The notes under the pieces: generated by a model
Told to the model about the DNA's origin: nothing
Seen by the model: the letters and a program-made list of their open reading frames with translations, nothing else
The model's database searches: none
Made by a program: the position numbers and the translations under genes
Shown here: in pieces, positions 47,415 through 56,212 of the stretch
How positions within the stretch are numbered: the stretch's first letter is position 1
Layout of the letters: every line of letters starts with the position of its first letter
NCBI GenBank assembly: GCA_021776195.1
Contig: JAJFGK010000112.1
Span: 86,612-150,611, forward strand
Source: Kiloniellaceae bacterium
GTDB taxonomy: Bacteria; Pseudomonadota; Alphaproteobacteria; Kiloniellales; Kiloniellaceae
DNA length: 64,000 nucleotides
Direction of reading: 5' to 3'

Positions 47415-50173
47415 GAGGCACTCTCCTCGGCCAGGCCGCGCAATTCATAGAGCAGCTCGAGGGCCTGGCGCGGTGTCAGTTCGTCCGGATTGACCGCGCG
47501 CAGGCGGTCCTCCGCCGGCGTCGGGCGAACCGGCTGGCCGCCGCGCGGCGCCGGAGCCGCGGCGGCAAAGAGCGGCAGGTCCTCGGCCAGCCGCGCCAGG
47601 CTGCCCGCCTGCTCGCCGGACTGGAGGGTCTCCAGGACTTCGTTGGCGCGGTCGATCGCCGCCGCCGGCAGCCCAGCCAGCTTGGCAACGTGAATGCCGT
47701 AGGAGCGGTCGGCGGCACCCGGCGCCACCTCGTGCAGGAACACCACCTCGCCGCGCCACTCCTTGACCCGCATGGAATGACAGGACAGCCGCTCGAGCTT
47801 GGCCGCCAGGGCCGTCAGTTCGTGATAGTGGGTGGCAAAGAGCGCGCGGCTGCGGTTGACCCCATGCAGGTGTTCGACGCAGGCCCAGGCGATGGAGAGC
47901 CCGTCGAAGGTCGCGGTGCCGCGTCCGATCTCGTCCAGGATGACCAGCGAGCGCGGGCCGGCCTGGTTCAGGATGACCGCGGTCTCGACCATCTCGACCA
48001 TGAAGGTGGAGCGGCCACGGGCCAGATCGTCGGCCGCCCCGACCCGCGAGAACAGCCGGTCGACGACGCCGATCTCCGCCGATTTCGCGGGCACGAAAGA
48101 GCCGATCTGGGCGAGCAGGGCGATCAGCGCATTCTGCCGCAGGAAAGTGGACTTGCCGGCCATGTTGGGACCGGTGACGAGCCAGATCCGGCCGGCCTCG
48201 CTGGTATCCTCTTCGGGCCCCAGGCCGCAGTCGTTGGCCACGAAACCGCCTTCCTGGCTGCGGGCCAGCGCGGCCTCGACCACCGGGTGCCGCCCGCCGA
48301 CCACGGAAAAGGCCGTCGAATGATCGACCTTGGGCCGACACCAGCGGCCCTCGACCGCCATTTCGGCCAGCCCGGCGGCGAGGTCGAGCGCCGCCAGGGC
48401 CCGCGCGGCCAGGGCGATGGTCTCGCCGCGGCCGGTCACCTCGCCCACCAGATCCTCGAAGACCCGCAGTTCGACCGCCAGCGCCTTGTCGGCCGCCGAG
48501 ACGATCTTCTGTTCCAGTTCGGAGAGCTCGACCGTGGTGAAGCGCATGGCGCTGGCCAGGGTTTGCCGGTGTATGAAGCCGGCCTCGGCGGTCAACTTGT
48601 CGCCATGCAGCGGGGTCACCTCGATGAAGTAGCCCAGCACGTTGTTGTGCTTGATCTTCAGCGCGGGCACCGCGCTGGTCTGGGCATAGCCCGCCTGCAG
48701 TCCGGCGATCAGCCGCCGGCTGTCGTCGCGCAGGGTCTTCAACTCGTCGAGCTCGGGCAGGTAGCCCTGGGCGATCATACCGCCGTCGCGCGCCTGCAGC
48801 GGCGGGTCGGCGGCAAGGGCGCGGGCCAGGCGATCGATCAGCGGGCCGTGCAGACCGAGATCGGCGGACAAGCGGGCCAGCTCGGCGACCGGCTGTCCCG
48901 GTTCGGCGGTCAGCCGGGACTTGATCGCGGCGGCTTCGCCGAGGCCGTCGCGAATGGCCGCCAGGTCGCGCGGGCCGCCGCGGCCCAGCGCCAGGCGGGC
49001 CAGCGCGCGGGCCATGTCGGGACAGGCCTTGAGGTGACCGCGCAGGCCAGCGCGCAGGCTTTCGTCGGCGACCAGGGTGGCCACCAGATCCTGACGCCCG
49101 GCGATCGCCCGCGGGTCGGTCAGCGGTCCCGAGAGCTGGGCGGCCAACAGCCGGGCGCCAGGGCCTGTCACGGTGCGGTCGATGGTCGCCAGCAGGCTGC
49201 CGGCGCGGCCGCCGGACAGGGCCTCGGTGATCTCCAGGTTGCGCCGGGTCGCGGCGTCGATCTCCATCACCGCGCCCTCGGCCAGGCGGCGCGGCGCAGC
49301 CAGGCGGGGCAGGGTGCCTTTCTGGGTCAAGAGCAGGTAGTCGAGCAGCGCGCCGGCGGCGGCAAGTTCGGCGCGGCCAAAGGCGCCGAAGGCCTCCAGC
49401 GCCTTCACCCCGTAAGCCTCCTCGAGACGGCGGCGGGCGTTCTCGCTGTCGAAGCGGGCCGAGGGAAGCGGCGAGAGCCGGTCCTTCCAGTCGGCGAAGA
49501 GTTCGAAACAATCGGCGCGCTGCAACAAGCGTTCAGGCAGCAAGAGCTCGCTGGGCGATATCCGCGCCAGGGTGGCGGGCAGGGTCGCCGCCAGGGCCGG
49601 ACCCGACCCCGGTCCAGCGACAACCTGGGTGAAAAAGTCGCCGGTGGTCATGTCGAGCCAGGCGCAGGCGACCTCGCCGCCGGCATCGGCCAAGGCCGCC
49701 AGATAGCTGTGGGCCCGGGCGTCGAGCAGAGCGTCCTCGGTGATCGTACCCGGGGTGACGACCCTGACCACCGCGCGCTTGACCACTGACTTGCCGCCGC
49801 GCCTCTTGGCCGCGGCCGGGTCTTCCATCTGCTCGCAGACCGCGACCTTGAAGCCCTTGCGGATCAGCTTCGACAGGTAGGCGTCGGCGGCATGGACCGG
49901 CACGCCGCACATGGGAATATCCTGGCCGCCGTGCTGGCCGCGCTTGGTCAGCGCGATATCGAGCGCCGCCGAGGCCTCGACCGCGTCGTCGAAGAAGAGC
50001 TCGTAGAAATCGCCCATGCGGTAGAACAGCAGCGAGCCCGGATGCTCGGCCTTGATCGCCTGGTACTGCACCATCATCGGCGATGCCGCGGCCTTGCCGG
50101 GGGCGGAAGTGCCGACCTTGGGCGGACCGCCGGTCGCGCTCTGGGAGGCTTGGCTGCTGGCGTCGTCGGGCAC
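47411..50173 (-). CDS. mutS: DNA mismatch repair protein MutS
   Basis: 920 residues. Mismatch-reading domain I holds the Phe-x-Glu motif in [17 protein letters not shown], which contacts the mispaired base. Connector, core and clamp domains follow. The ABC ATPase carries Walker [18 protein letters not shown], Walker [18 protein letters not shown] and the His-containing [13 protein letters not shown]-terminal dimerisation helix follows a Pro/Ala-rich linker. The start is GTG at 50173; the first 25 residues are low complexity. It is first in the mutS-glnD operon and divergent from the AhpD-like gene. Confidence 0.97.
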   Translation of the reverse strand: MPDDASSQASQSATGGPPKVGTSAPGKAAASPMMVQYQAIKAEHPGSLLFYRMGDFYELFFDDAVEASAALDIALTKRGQHGGQDIPMCGVPVHAADAYLSKLIRKGFKVAVCEQMEDPAAAKRRGGKSVVKRAVVRVVTPGTITEDALLDARAHSYLAALADAGGEVACAWLDMTTGDFFTQVVAGPGSGPALAATLPATLARISPSELLLPERLLQRADCFELFADWKDRLSPLPSARFDSENARRRLEEAYGVKALEAFGAFGRAELAAAGALLDYLLLTQKGTLPRLAAPRRLAEGAVMEIDAATRRNLEITEALSGGRAGSLLATIDRTVTGPGARLLAAQLSGPLTDPRAIAGRQDLVATLVADESLRAGLRGHLKACPDMARALARLALGRGGPRDLAAIRDGLGEAAAIKSRLTAEPGQPVAELARLSADLGLHGPLIDRLARALAADPPLQARDGGMIAQGYLPELDELKTLRDDSRRLIAGLQAGYAQTSAVPALKIKHNNVLGYFIEVTPLHGDKLTAEAGFIHRQTLASAMRFTTVELSELEQKIVSAADKALAVELRVFEDLVGEVTGRGETIALAARALAALDLAAGLAEMAVEGRWCRPKVDHSTAFSVVGGRHPVVEAALARSQEGGFVANDCGLGPEEDTSEAGRIWLVTGPNMAGKSTFLRQNALIALLAQIGSFVPAKSAEIGVVDRLFSRVGAADDLARGRSTFMVEMVETAVILNQAGPRSLVILDEIGRGTATFDGLSIAWACVEHLHGVNRSRALFATHYHELTALAAKLERLSCHSMRVKEWRGEVVFLHEVAPGAADRSYGIHVAKLAGLPAAAIDRANEVLETLQSGEQAGSLARLAEDLPLFAAAAPAPRGGQPVRPTPAEDRLRAVNPDELTPRQALELLYELRGLAEESAS

Positions 50174-50348
50174 GGCTCGGGGTCTCTCGTCCAGGAAAGG
50201 GCCAGCTTAGCATAGCGGGTCCGGGAATGGCGATGCCGCGGCGCGCCGGCCGCGCGTTTCCCACTCGGCGGCAGCAATCGACTCTGCTAGGCTTTCGATC
50301 GGTTTCGAATGAAACCGCCGCGGGGTAGATAAAACTGGAGGAGACGCC

Positions 50349-51116
50349 ATGGCCGAGATTGAGGTTGCCGGAGAAAGGCTGCCGCTGCGCGACAGTCTGG
50401 CCGCGCAGATCGACGTGGCCTGGGAGCGCCTCGCCGGGCCCGGCACCTGGTGGTCGGGCGCCGAGCGCCTGGCCCTGGCCGCCGAGGCGCGCGCGGCCAA
50501 GGACTGCACGCTTTGCCGCCGCCGCAAGGCGGCGCTCTCGCCCTACGGCGACAACGGTGTGCATGAGCGTCCCGGGGACTCCCGAGAGCTGTTGCCGCCG
50601 GCCGCGGTCGAGGCCGTCCACCGCCTGGGCAGCGACGCCGGGCGGATCACCGAAAAGTGGATCGCCGCGCTGGGCCGGGGCGATTACGGGACCGCCGCCC
50701 TGGAAGAGACCGGCTACGTCGAGATCGTCTCGGTGGTGGCCATCTTAACCGGACTGGATTCCTTCGATCTGGCCCTCGGACGGCCGCCGCGGCCCCTGCC
50801 GGCGCCGACCCCGGGTGCCCCCTCGCGGCAGCGCCCGGCCGGCGCCCGGCGCGATCTCGCCTGGGTCTCGACCCTGGCCCCCGAGGCGGTCACGCTGGCG
50901 GACCCCAACCCCTACCCGGTACACGGCGACAAGAACATCCACCGCGGCCTCAGCCTGGTGCCCCAGGAGGTCTTCAACTTCTTCGATCTCGACGTCGAGC
51001 TCTACCTGAAGGACCACGAGATCCGTGACTTCGAGACCGACTACCGGGCGATTTCCCATGCCCAGATCGAGCTGATCGCCGGGCGCGCCTCGGCCTTGAA
51101 CGGGTGCTACTACTGA
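50349..51116 (+). CDS. AhpD-like (alkylhydroperoxidase-related) protein
   Basis: 255 residues resembling a family annotated as alkylhydroperoxidase-related (seleno)proteins. LARPGTWW-type start (here AGPGTWWSGAERLALAAEAR), a redox-like Cys pair in KDCTLCRRRKAALSP, helix ETGYVEIVSVVAILTGLDSF and the late blocks NIHRGLSLVPQEVFNFFDLD and AISHAQIELIAG match my memory of it. The CxxC is the only candidate redox centre; the proton-relay His of AhpD is not obvious. Its start is well supported by GGAGGAG 5 bp upstream. The downstream 109-residue gene resembles the missing C-terminal part of an AhpD fold. Function not proven. Confidence 0.6.
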   Translation: MAEIEVAGERLPLRDSLAAQIDVAWERLAGPGTWWSGAERLALAAEARAAKDCTLCRRRKAALSPYGDNGVHERPGDSRELLPPAAVEAVHRLGSDAGRITEKWIAALGRGDYGTAALEETGYVEIVSVVAILTGLDSFDLALGRPPRPLPAPTPGAPSRQRPAGARRDLAWVSTLAPEAVTLADPNPYPVHGDKNIHRGLSLVPQEVFNFFDLDVELYLKDHEIRDFETDYRAISHAQIELIAGRASALNGCYY

Positions 51117-51155
51117 ACCACCAGCCATACGGCACTGCTCCGTGAGAGTGGCAGG

Positions 51156-51485
51156 ATGACTGGTGAGACCTACGATCTGACGGCGATCATGGACCCGGCT
51201 GCCCTTCCGTCGACGGCCGACGCCGGCGGCGTACCCCATGGCGCGGTCCTGATGTCCCTGGTGGAGGCGGTCCTGGCGGGCGACGAGGCCGCCAGGGTCC
51301 AGGCCCGGCGCGCGGTTCGCGACGCGTTGGGCGATGCCGCCTTCGTCGATGCCTGCGCGACCCTTGCCTCCTTCGATGCGGTGGTGAAGATAGCCGACGG
51401 CACCGGAATCCCCCTGGAAGAGGCCAAGGAAGCCGCCACCCGGGATATCCGCGCCGACCTGGGCATCGACCGTCTGGAGAGATGA
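51156..51485 (+). CDS. Small protein resembling an AhpD C-terminal segment
   Basis: 109 residues, helical. The stretch AFVDACATLASFDAVVKIAD followed by GTGIPLE resembles the last helices of AhpD/carboxymuconolactone-decarboxylase proteins (FN-x-x-R-I-AD-x-x-GIP pattern). There is no cysteine motif suited to catalysis on its own; the only Cys is in DACATL. It is 39 bp after the AhpD-like gene on the same strand, so it may be its partner subunit. GGCAGG sits very close to the ATG. It is the last GC-rich gene before the island. Confidence 0.55.
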   Translation: MTGETYDLTAIMDPAALPSTADAGGVPHGAVLMSLVEAVLAGDEAARVQARRAVRDALGDAAFVDACATLASFDAVVKIADGTGIPLEEAKEAATRDIRADLGIDRLER

Positions 51486-51495
51486 GGGTTCGATT
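51484..51495. repeat. Left copy of imperfect 12-bp inverted repeat flanking the island
   Basis: GAGGGTTCGATT begins at the stop codon of the preceding gene. Its reverse complement matches 58943-58954 at 11 of 12 positions. The two copies bracket the AT-rich dcm-to-vsr block. Whether this is a mobile-element end or coincidence is open. Confidence 0.4.
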
Positions 51496-51588
51496 CAAAC
51501 TTTTGAAATTGGGCCGCGCTGGTGTCGAGATCCGCGCCCAAGAAGATGAAGTCACCAAGGGCAGCCTTTACGATGCCGCGTGTCCGAT

Positions 51589-52722
51589 TCAAGCCGCTGA
51601 CTTGACGCTTTCGTGGGCCGACCTCAAAGCGTCCAAGAAACCAACCGGGAACCGTAGATTGCCTTCGTCAGCTCTTTTAATAAAGCCATTCAGGGCGCGC
51701 GCGGACAGTGGCTTCCAGCTAGCGTCTCGATACGTCCTGATCGATGGCGTACCATTGTCTTTGGGCTTGTCGCTGGCTCGAACTCCTTTGCGATGCCCCT
51801 TTTCGCCATACGCCGCATCGGGCCACCGGCTGCCGTTCTCCAGTGCAAAATCCCCCAAATCGAGTGGTTGACCTGGAGATTTGATGCGTTTTGCCACCCA
51901 GGTGGCCACCGGGACAGAGACTGCGTTTCCTAGCAAACACCATCTCGGATTCCTCACGACATTATCAGCAGCTGATGTCCAGCTTTTGGGGAAGCCTTGA
52001 AGTTTCTCACATCCTGAAAGACTCGGCATGAGAACAGCACCGTCTTCGAATAGGACTGCTGGCGCAGATGGAATACCCAGCCCAGAGCCTCCTTTAAGGG
52101 GAGGAATTCCATCTACTGTTATCCCCAAGCCCGATCTACCCTCTGTCCAATAGAACCCCAGAGGTGACTCGCAAGTGGGTTGGACTTTCTCCTTAGTTGC
52201 TGTTTCGTCCGCGAAAAGAACGCCCCGGGGATCGACCGATCGGCTTGCCACCAGGTACACGCGCCTGCGACGCTGAGGCAAACCAAAGCCTGCTGTGTCG
52301 AGTACCCGATAGCCCCATTGAAATCCCAATTCCTCAAACTTGTCCAATAGCCAATTCATGGCCTTACCGCTATCAAGGTGCAGCATGAAATACACATTCT
52401 CGACTACGATTGTTTCGGCTTTGGATCGCTCGATCAGCTTGAACAACTGCTGAACAACACCCGACTTCGTTCCGCCAATGCCGCTCTTGTCACCAGCCAT
52501 ACTGAGATTCTGACAGGGAAAACCAGCGGTAATTATCTCGATGTTGGCTGGGGGCCGATAGACCTCAAAAACATCCCCGATCGATGTGGCATCCGGAAAC
52601 CGCTCCGTGAGCACCTTCTGAGCCACTGGATCGGATTCAGCGAGAAAAGTTGTTACAAACCCAGCGTTGGCAAACGCCAACTCGAAACCTCCGATCCCGG
52701 CAAATAGCCCCGCAACTGCCAA
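51589..52722 (-). CDS. DNA (cytosine-5) methyltransferase
   Basis: 377 residues of the C5 family. Motif I VAGLFAGIGGFELAF, motif IV with catalytic Cys70 in AGFPCQNLSMAGDKSG, motif VI VVENVYF, motif VIII QRRRRVYLVAS, motif IX-like CEKLQGFPKSW and motif X LLGNAVSVPVATWVAKRI are all visible. The target domain lies at about residues 175-250; specificity cannot be read from it. A 60-residue basic C-terminal tail is unusual. TTG at 52722 is the only plausible start, since a stop codon lies five codons upstream. Its AT content contrasts with the mutS side. A Vsr-type gene 6 kb away suggests the pair travelled together. Confidence 0.9.
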   Translation of the reverse strand: MAVAGLFAGIGGFELAFANAGFVTTFLAESDPVAQKVLTERFPDATSIGDVFEVYRPPANIEIITAGFPCQNLSMAGDKSGIGGTKSGVVQQLFKLIERSKAETIVVENVYFMLHLDSGKAMNWLLDKFEELGFQWGYRVLDTAGFGLPQRRRRVYLVASRSVDPRGVLFADETATKEKVQPTCESPLGFYWTEGRSGLGITVDGIPPLKGGSGLGIPSAPAVLFEDGAVLMPSLSGCEKLQGFPKSWTSAADNVVRNPRWCLLGNAVSVPVATWVAKRIKSPGQPLDLGDFALENGSRWPDAAYGEKGHRKGVRASDKPKDNGTPSIRTYRDASWKPLSARALNGFIKRADEGNLRFPVGFLDALRSAHESVKSAA

Positions 52723-52824
52723 GATTCGCTTTCCCTATTTCCTCAAGGCAATAGTATCTTCGCCTTGGCGCCGATTTCCGAGTGTCCAAAATCGCACCTT
52801 CAACGGATTCTGCGCAATCACCGA

Positions 52825-54210
52825 ATGCCTCAATCAACCTCGCCAACTACAGATAAATTCGTCTCGGACGATATTGCGAACCTTCATGATAGATGCGGTG
52901 TCTACACGCGGGCGGAAACCGTAAACAAAATCTTGGACTCCGTAAGATGGACTCATAGGGAAGATCTGTCGGAAGCCCAGCTGCTAGAACCTGCGTCCGG
53001 TGACGGCGCATTCGTAGCAGAAGCAGCATCTCGCCTCTTGCGATCGATGCGAAATTCAAACCTTCGACTGTCGGCAAAATCCCTTATCGATCGAATCGTT
53101 GCATTCGAATTGCACCCAGTGGAAGCCGACAAAGCCCAACGGCGCATCATCGAGGTACTTGTAGTCGAAGGACTATCAATACCTAGCGCGCGAAAAGTCG
53201 CCGCGTCTTGGATTCGATGTGAGGATTTTCTTCTTGCCGAACTGCCGGAGGCTGGCTTTACACATATTGTTGGCAACCCGCCCTATGCGCGTTGGTCATC
53301 GATCCCTGAGGCCCTGCGACAGTCTTACGAAAAAAAACTTCCGGGTCGGATGGCACGCGGAGATTTGTTTCTTCCTTTCCTCGATCTCTCGATCGGATAT
53401 CTGCGCAAGGACGCACGATTGGGCTTTGTCTGTTCTGACCGCTGGAAGTTCATGGGATTCGCTGAGGAATTCCGACGTGATCGCCTGCCAGATGTGGATG
53501 TAGAAATCGACGAAAAAGTTGAGGCCGCGAACGTCTATGTCCGCGATGTCGACGCATATCCTACGCTGCTGGTCATCAAACGTCGGAAATCGCGGAAAGC
53601 TCGGATAAGTAGTGTCGCAAGGACTAGCCGCAAGACATTGGGAGATGCTGGCTACCGCATCCGGGTCGGTCCGGCACTAGGTTGCACTCCCGCCTTCGTG
53701 CTTGAGCCAGGAGAAGAGGAAAACATAGAGCCAGAGCTACTGGCTCGATGGGTTGACGGTTCCGAGGTACAAGAGAGCCACATCACTTGGCGGGGACGCC
53801 ACGTGATGGCGTTGTACGATGATGCGGGCAAGCTTCGAGACCTCGACGACTTTCCGTTGGCCAAGGCCAGGTTAGAAAGTTACCGACCCCAGCTAATGGC
53901 TCGTGCGGTTGTTGATAACGGTGCCGTCTGGTATCGGCCGATTGACCGAGTTATGGCAGTAAATTGGTGCGGCCCAAAGCTGCTTGTACCCGAGCTTGCA
54001 AAGGTCCCACGGCTTGCCCTAGACGAATCTGGAGCCATTCCGTCTCATGGCGTGTACGCGATTTTTCGCCCGGATGGAGACCTAGGTGATTTGTACGAAT
54101 TACTCAGAGATGGGGGATTGGCGCAGGCTCTGGATGGTATCGCACCCCAAGTGAAGGGCGGTTTCGTCCGTTGTTACAAGAGATTCTTGGAGCGAATCTG
54201 CCTGGATTAG
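52825..54210 (+). CDS. N6-adenine DNA methyltransferase (gamma class, Eco57I/TaqI-like)
   Basis: About 461 residues. SAM motif I is LLEPASGDGAFV (residues 53-64) and the catalytic motif IV is GNPPYARW (NPPY at 151-154). The spacing I-then-IV with a C-terminal target domain of about 250 residues is the gamma-class order. No PD-(D/E)XK nuclease domain is fused, and no cognate endonuclease gene is adjacent. ATG 52825 is preferred; a TTG-initiated extension from 52765 overlaps the shared promoter gap with the divergent C5 methyltransferase. The gene is convergent with the unknown 230-residue gene (2 bp between). Confidence 0.85.
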   Translation: MPQSTSPTTDKFVSDDIANLHDRCGVYTRAETVNKILDSVRWTHREDLSEAQLLEPASGDGAFVAEAASRLLRSMRNSNLRLSAKSLIDRIVAFELHPVEADKAQRRIIEVLVVEGLSIPSARKVAASWIRCEDFLLAELPEAGFTHIVGNPPYARWSSIPEALRQSYEKKLPGRMARGDLFLPFLDLSIGYLRKDARLGFVCSDRWKFMGFAEEFRRDRLPDVDVEIDEKVEAANVYVRDVDAYPTLLVIKRRKSRKARISSVARTSRKTLGDAGYRIRVGPALGCTPAFVLEPGEEENIEPELLARWVDGSEVQESHITWRGRHVMALYDDAGKLRDLDDFPLAKARLESYRPQLMARAVVDNGAVWYRPIDRVMAVNWCGPKLLVPELAKVPRLALDESGAIPSHGVYAIFRPDGDLGDLYELLRDGGLAQALDGIAPQVKGGFVRCYKRFLERICLD

Positions 54211-54212
54211 GA

Positions 54213-54905
54213 CTAGCCGAGCAATCGATCGATCTCATCTAAAATCTTAGGCGCCCTATTCGCCGCCTTGCCCTGGCTCATAGCCTCCCTGAGGATTTTA
54301 GGAGCGTACTTGTCTTTCTCGCTTTTGCTGTAACCATGAACAGAGGTCACGACGGCCGCGAAAAAACCGACAGGTGAAGCAAGGCCCATGGGAAATGCTG
54401 GGTATGATTCTGGCACCCATTTTGGCACTGATGTCCGAATGGCTGGGGCACGAATAGCCCTGGAGATTTGAATATGGGGATAGGCGTGCGGGGAGGAATC
54501 TTGGTCTGCCGGCTCAAGACGAAACGCGATAGTTTTTCCTCTTCGTATTTGATCAACCGAACCGTTCTCATCATTGTCAATCCACAGCATTATATCGTAA
54601 GAGCAGAGAAATTTTTGCTTTTCCATATGCCTAAATTTTGGAATGAAGAAGCCTAAACTGAAATCATTACCACTGGGTTTTGGCATTGGAAGAAAACCAA
54701 AAATTTCATCTTGTCCTCTGCTAATTGAATTGAATTGCCGACGAATATTCCATTCGTCAGATTCTATCTTGTTGTGAAGATGCCTCATAACTCGCGTTTT
54801 GAAGTTCTCACTAACACTGTTATAGTATTTGAGGCCGCTCAATGCGTAGTCTTTTAATAGGTCGCAGTATTCGCCACGTGACCAGTTGTAAATTTGGTGT
54901 CTCAT
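54213..54905 (-). CDS. Uncharacterised 230-residue protein of the island operon
   Basis: No family recognised. It is the third gene of a minus-strand operon behind the receiver-domain gene (8 bp gap). Visible features: an aromatic, mixed alpha/beta N-terminal half (LLKDYALSGLKYYNSVS), a central strand-rich part with GFFIPKF, YDIMLWIDNDENGSVDQI, IAFRLEPADQD and the His-rich YPHIQISRAI, and a Pro/Trp segment VPKWVPESYPAFPMG. The C-terminus is a charged helix. There is no signal peptide or membrane segment. No nuclease motif can be assigned with confidence, although D/E/H residues in the central strands make an effector role possible. Codon use is AT-richer than that of the core genes. Confidence 0.75.
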   Translation of the reverse strand: MRHQIYNWSRGEYCDLLKDYALSGLKYYNSVSENFKTRVMRHLHNKIESDEWNIRRQFNSISRGQDEIFGFLPMPKPSGNDFSLGFFIPKFRHMEKQKFLCSYDIMLWIDNDENGSVDQIRRGKTIAFRLEPADQDSSPHAYPHIQISRAIRAPAIRTSVPKWVPESYPAFPMGLASPVGFFAAVVTSVHGYSKSEKDKYAPKILREAMSQGKAANRAPKILDEIDRLLG

Positions 54906-54913
54906 CGTTCAAT

Positions 54914-56209
54914 TCAAAGCGCGAATTGACTGGTTGGTGCGTAAGACACACCCTCCAATCGGCGGACATATCGCTGGTTCCAAGGACTATCGAACTCCGC
55001 CACAAACTCGACTGGTGCCGCGTGGGCGTCTGTTCTCCTTGAGAAAATAGATTGATCTTCGCAAAATACGAAGTCACCCCACTCTGTCTTTGATTCATAG
55101 AAAAGCTCCTGCAACTTCTCTTCTGCGTCGATAGAGGGCCACCAGAATACCGGAGATGGAGCCCAAATTTGATGAACGAGGCGGTGCGGTCTAATGAAAT
55201 CGTTGTACAATCGCCTGGCCAAACCGAATGGTACCCCGGTGGCTTGCGCCGCAGAGTTCCAGGACTCGATGTCCTTTGACCGGCTACCGAGCAGGAAAGG
55301 TAACCGCATAAGCAGGTGAGGGACATCTACCAGAACATTCTGTGGCCCTATGATGTCGCGTCTAAACCAAAAGTCTAGCTCACCCGCCACAACACGCGAG
55401 ACTATTTCTTTTCGCAATTTGTTCGCGCGATTTCTGGTATTATCAGGTGATAGTATTTCGCGGTCCTCCACTGCGGGCAGTGACCTCTGATTTGCTTTGA
55501 AAAAATCAATGAAAGTAATCTCCTCAAGGCTTTTCTTATCGCTACCGGTTTCTCGGGCGCCCCCAGAGAGATAGGCGTCGGGATACAGCGATCCCGTAGC
55601 GTGCCGTGAAAGTTTTGATATAGCTAAACGGGGAAAACCCAGGGTACTCAGCACCGGTTTACTCAGATTCTCTTTTACGAACTCGATCTGCGCCCTTCTC
55701 CTGCTAGGCATTTTGAGAAGTGCTGGCCAATACCAGGGGCGAAATCCGTCGTCAGAATCGCTCCCTTTGCCGGTCCAAAGCCCTCTATTTTCCAAATGGT
55801 TAGTGTTCAAAGCCAAATCAGCTTTGGTTGCATAATCGCCGATGAGAAATCGAAGATCGAAGTCAACTGCGCGGTTTTTATTCAGAGAAACAATATACGG
55901 CACCTTTGAGTAAGCCCTAATATAACCTGCGATCGGTTCCGCGGTCAGCGGCGGTCCTTCAATGTCTAGCCAAACTAGTTCGTTATCCAGGAAGACCAAG
56001 TCGAAGGAATCAAAGGTCGTTTTTTCAGGCGCAAGCTCACCTTGGGAACGATCTTTTACCTGCTTGAAGAATTTCTTCAATTCTTGCGCTAGTTTTTCTG
56101 CGCTGAGCTGTTCGATGGAGGCATTTGTCGCGCCGCCAATGCCATTTGCTGCTAAACTTTTTGCCCAACGTGCATCATCTCTCTTATCGTCACAAATTAG
56201 GATCTTCAT
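54914..56209 (-). CDS. Receiver-domain response regulator with unknown C-terminal domain
   Basis: 431 residues. Residues 1-135 are a CheY-like receiver with the complete active-site set: acidic pair Asp7-Asp8 in KILICDDKRDD, phospho-acceptor Asp75 in FDLVFLDNELVW, Ser108 in PYIVSLNK and Lys129 in GDYATKADLAL. Residues 140-431 match no output domain I know; no helix-turn-helix, GGDEF or known nuclease motif is evident. Trp/Pro-rich patches (FRPWYWPALLKMPSRRR, APSPVFWWPSI) suggest a folded effector. ATG 56209 has GGAAGGG upstream and lies 3 bp after the kinase stop, so kinase and regulator are translationally linked. Confidence 0.82.
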   Translation of the reverse strand: MKILICDDKRDDARWAKSLAANGIGGATNASIEQLSAEKLAQELKKFFKQVKDRSQGELAPEKTTFDSFDLVFLDNELVWLDIEGPPLTAEPIAGYIRAYSKVPYIVSLNKNRAVDFDLRFLIGDYATKADLALNTNHLENRGLWTGKGSDSDDGFRPWYWPALLKMPSRRRAQIEFVKENLSKPVLSTLGFPRLAISKLSRHATGSLYPDAYLSGGARETGSDKKSLEEITFIDFFKANQRSLPAVEDREILSPDNTRNRANKLRKEIVSRVVAGELDFWFRRDIIGPQNVLVDVPHLLMRLPFLLGSRSKDIESWNSAAQATGVPFGLARRLYNDFIRPHRLVHQIWAPSPVFWWPSIDAEEKLQELFYESKTEWGDFVFCEDQSIFSRRTDAHAAPVEFVAEFDSPWNQRYVRRLEGVSYAPTSQFAL

Positions 56210-56212
56210 GCC

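Noticed and set aside
44586..49789. Long plus-strand open frames opposite glnD and mutS
   Set aside because: Shadows of two well-defined core genes; no family motifs of their own.
51486..51500. GGGTTCGATTC resembles a tRNA T-loop, hinting at an integration site in a tRNA gene
   Set aside because: No acceptor stem, anticodon arm or CCA context surrounds it, and no direct repeat was seen on the right side; only the inverted copy exists.
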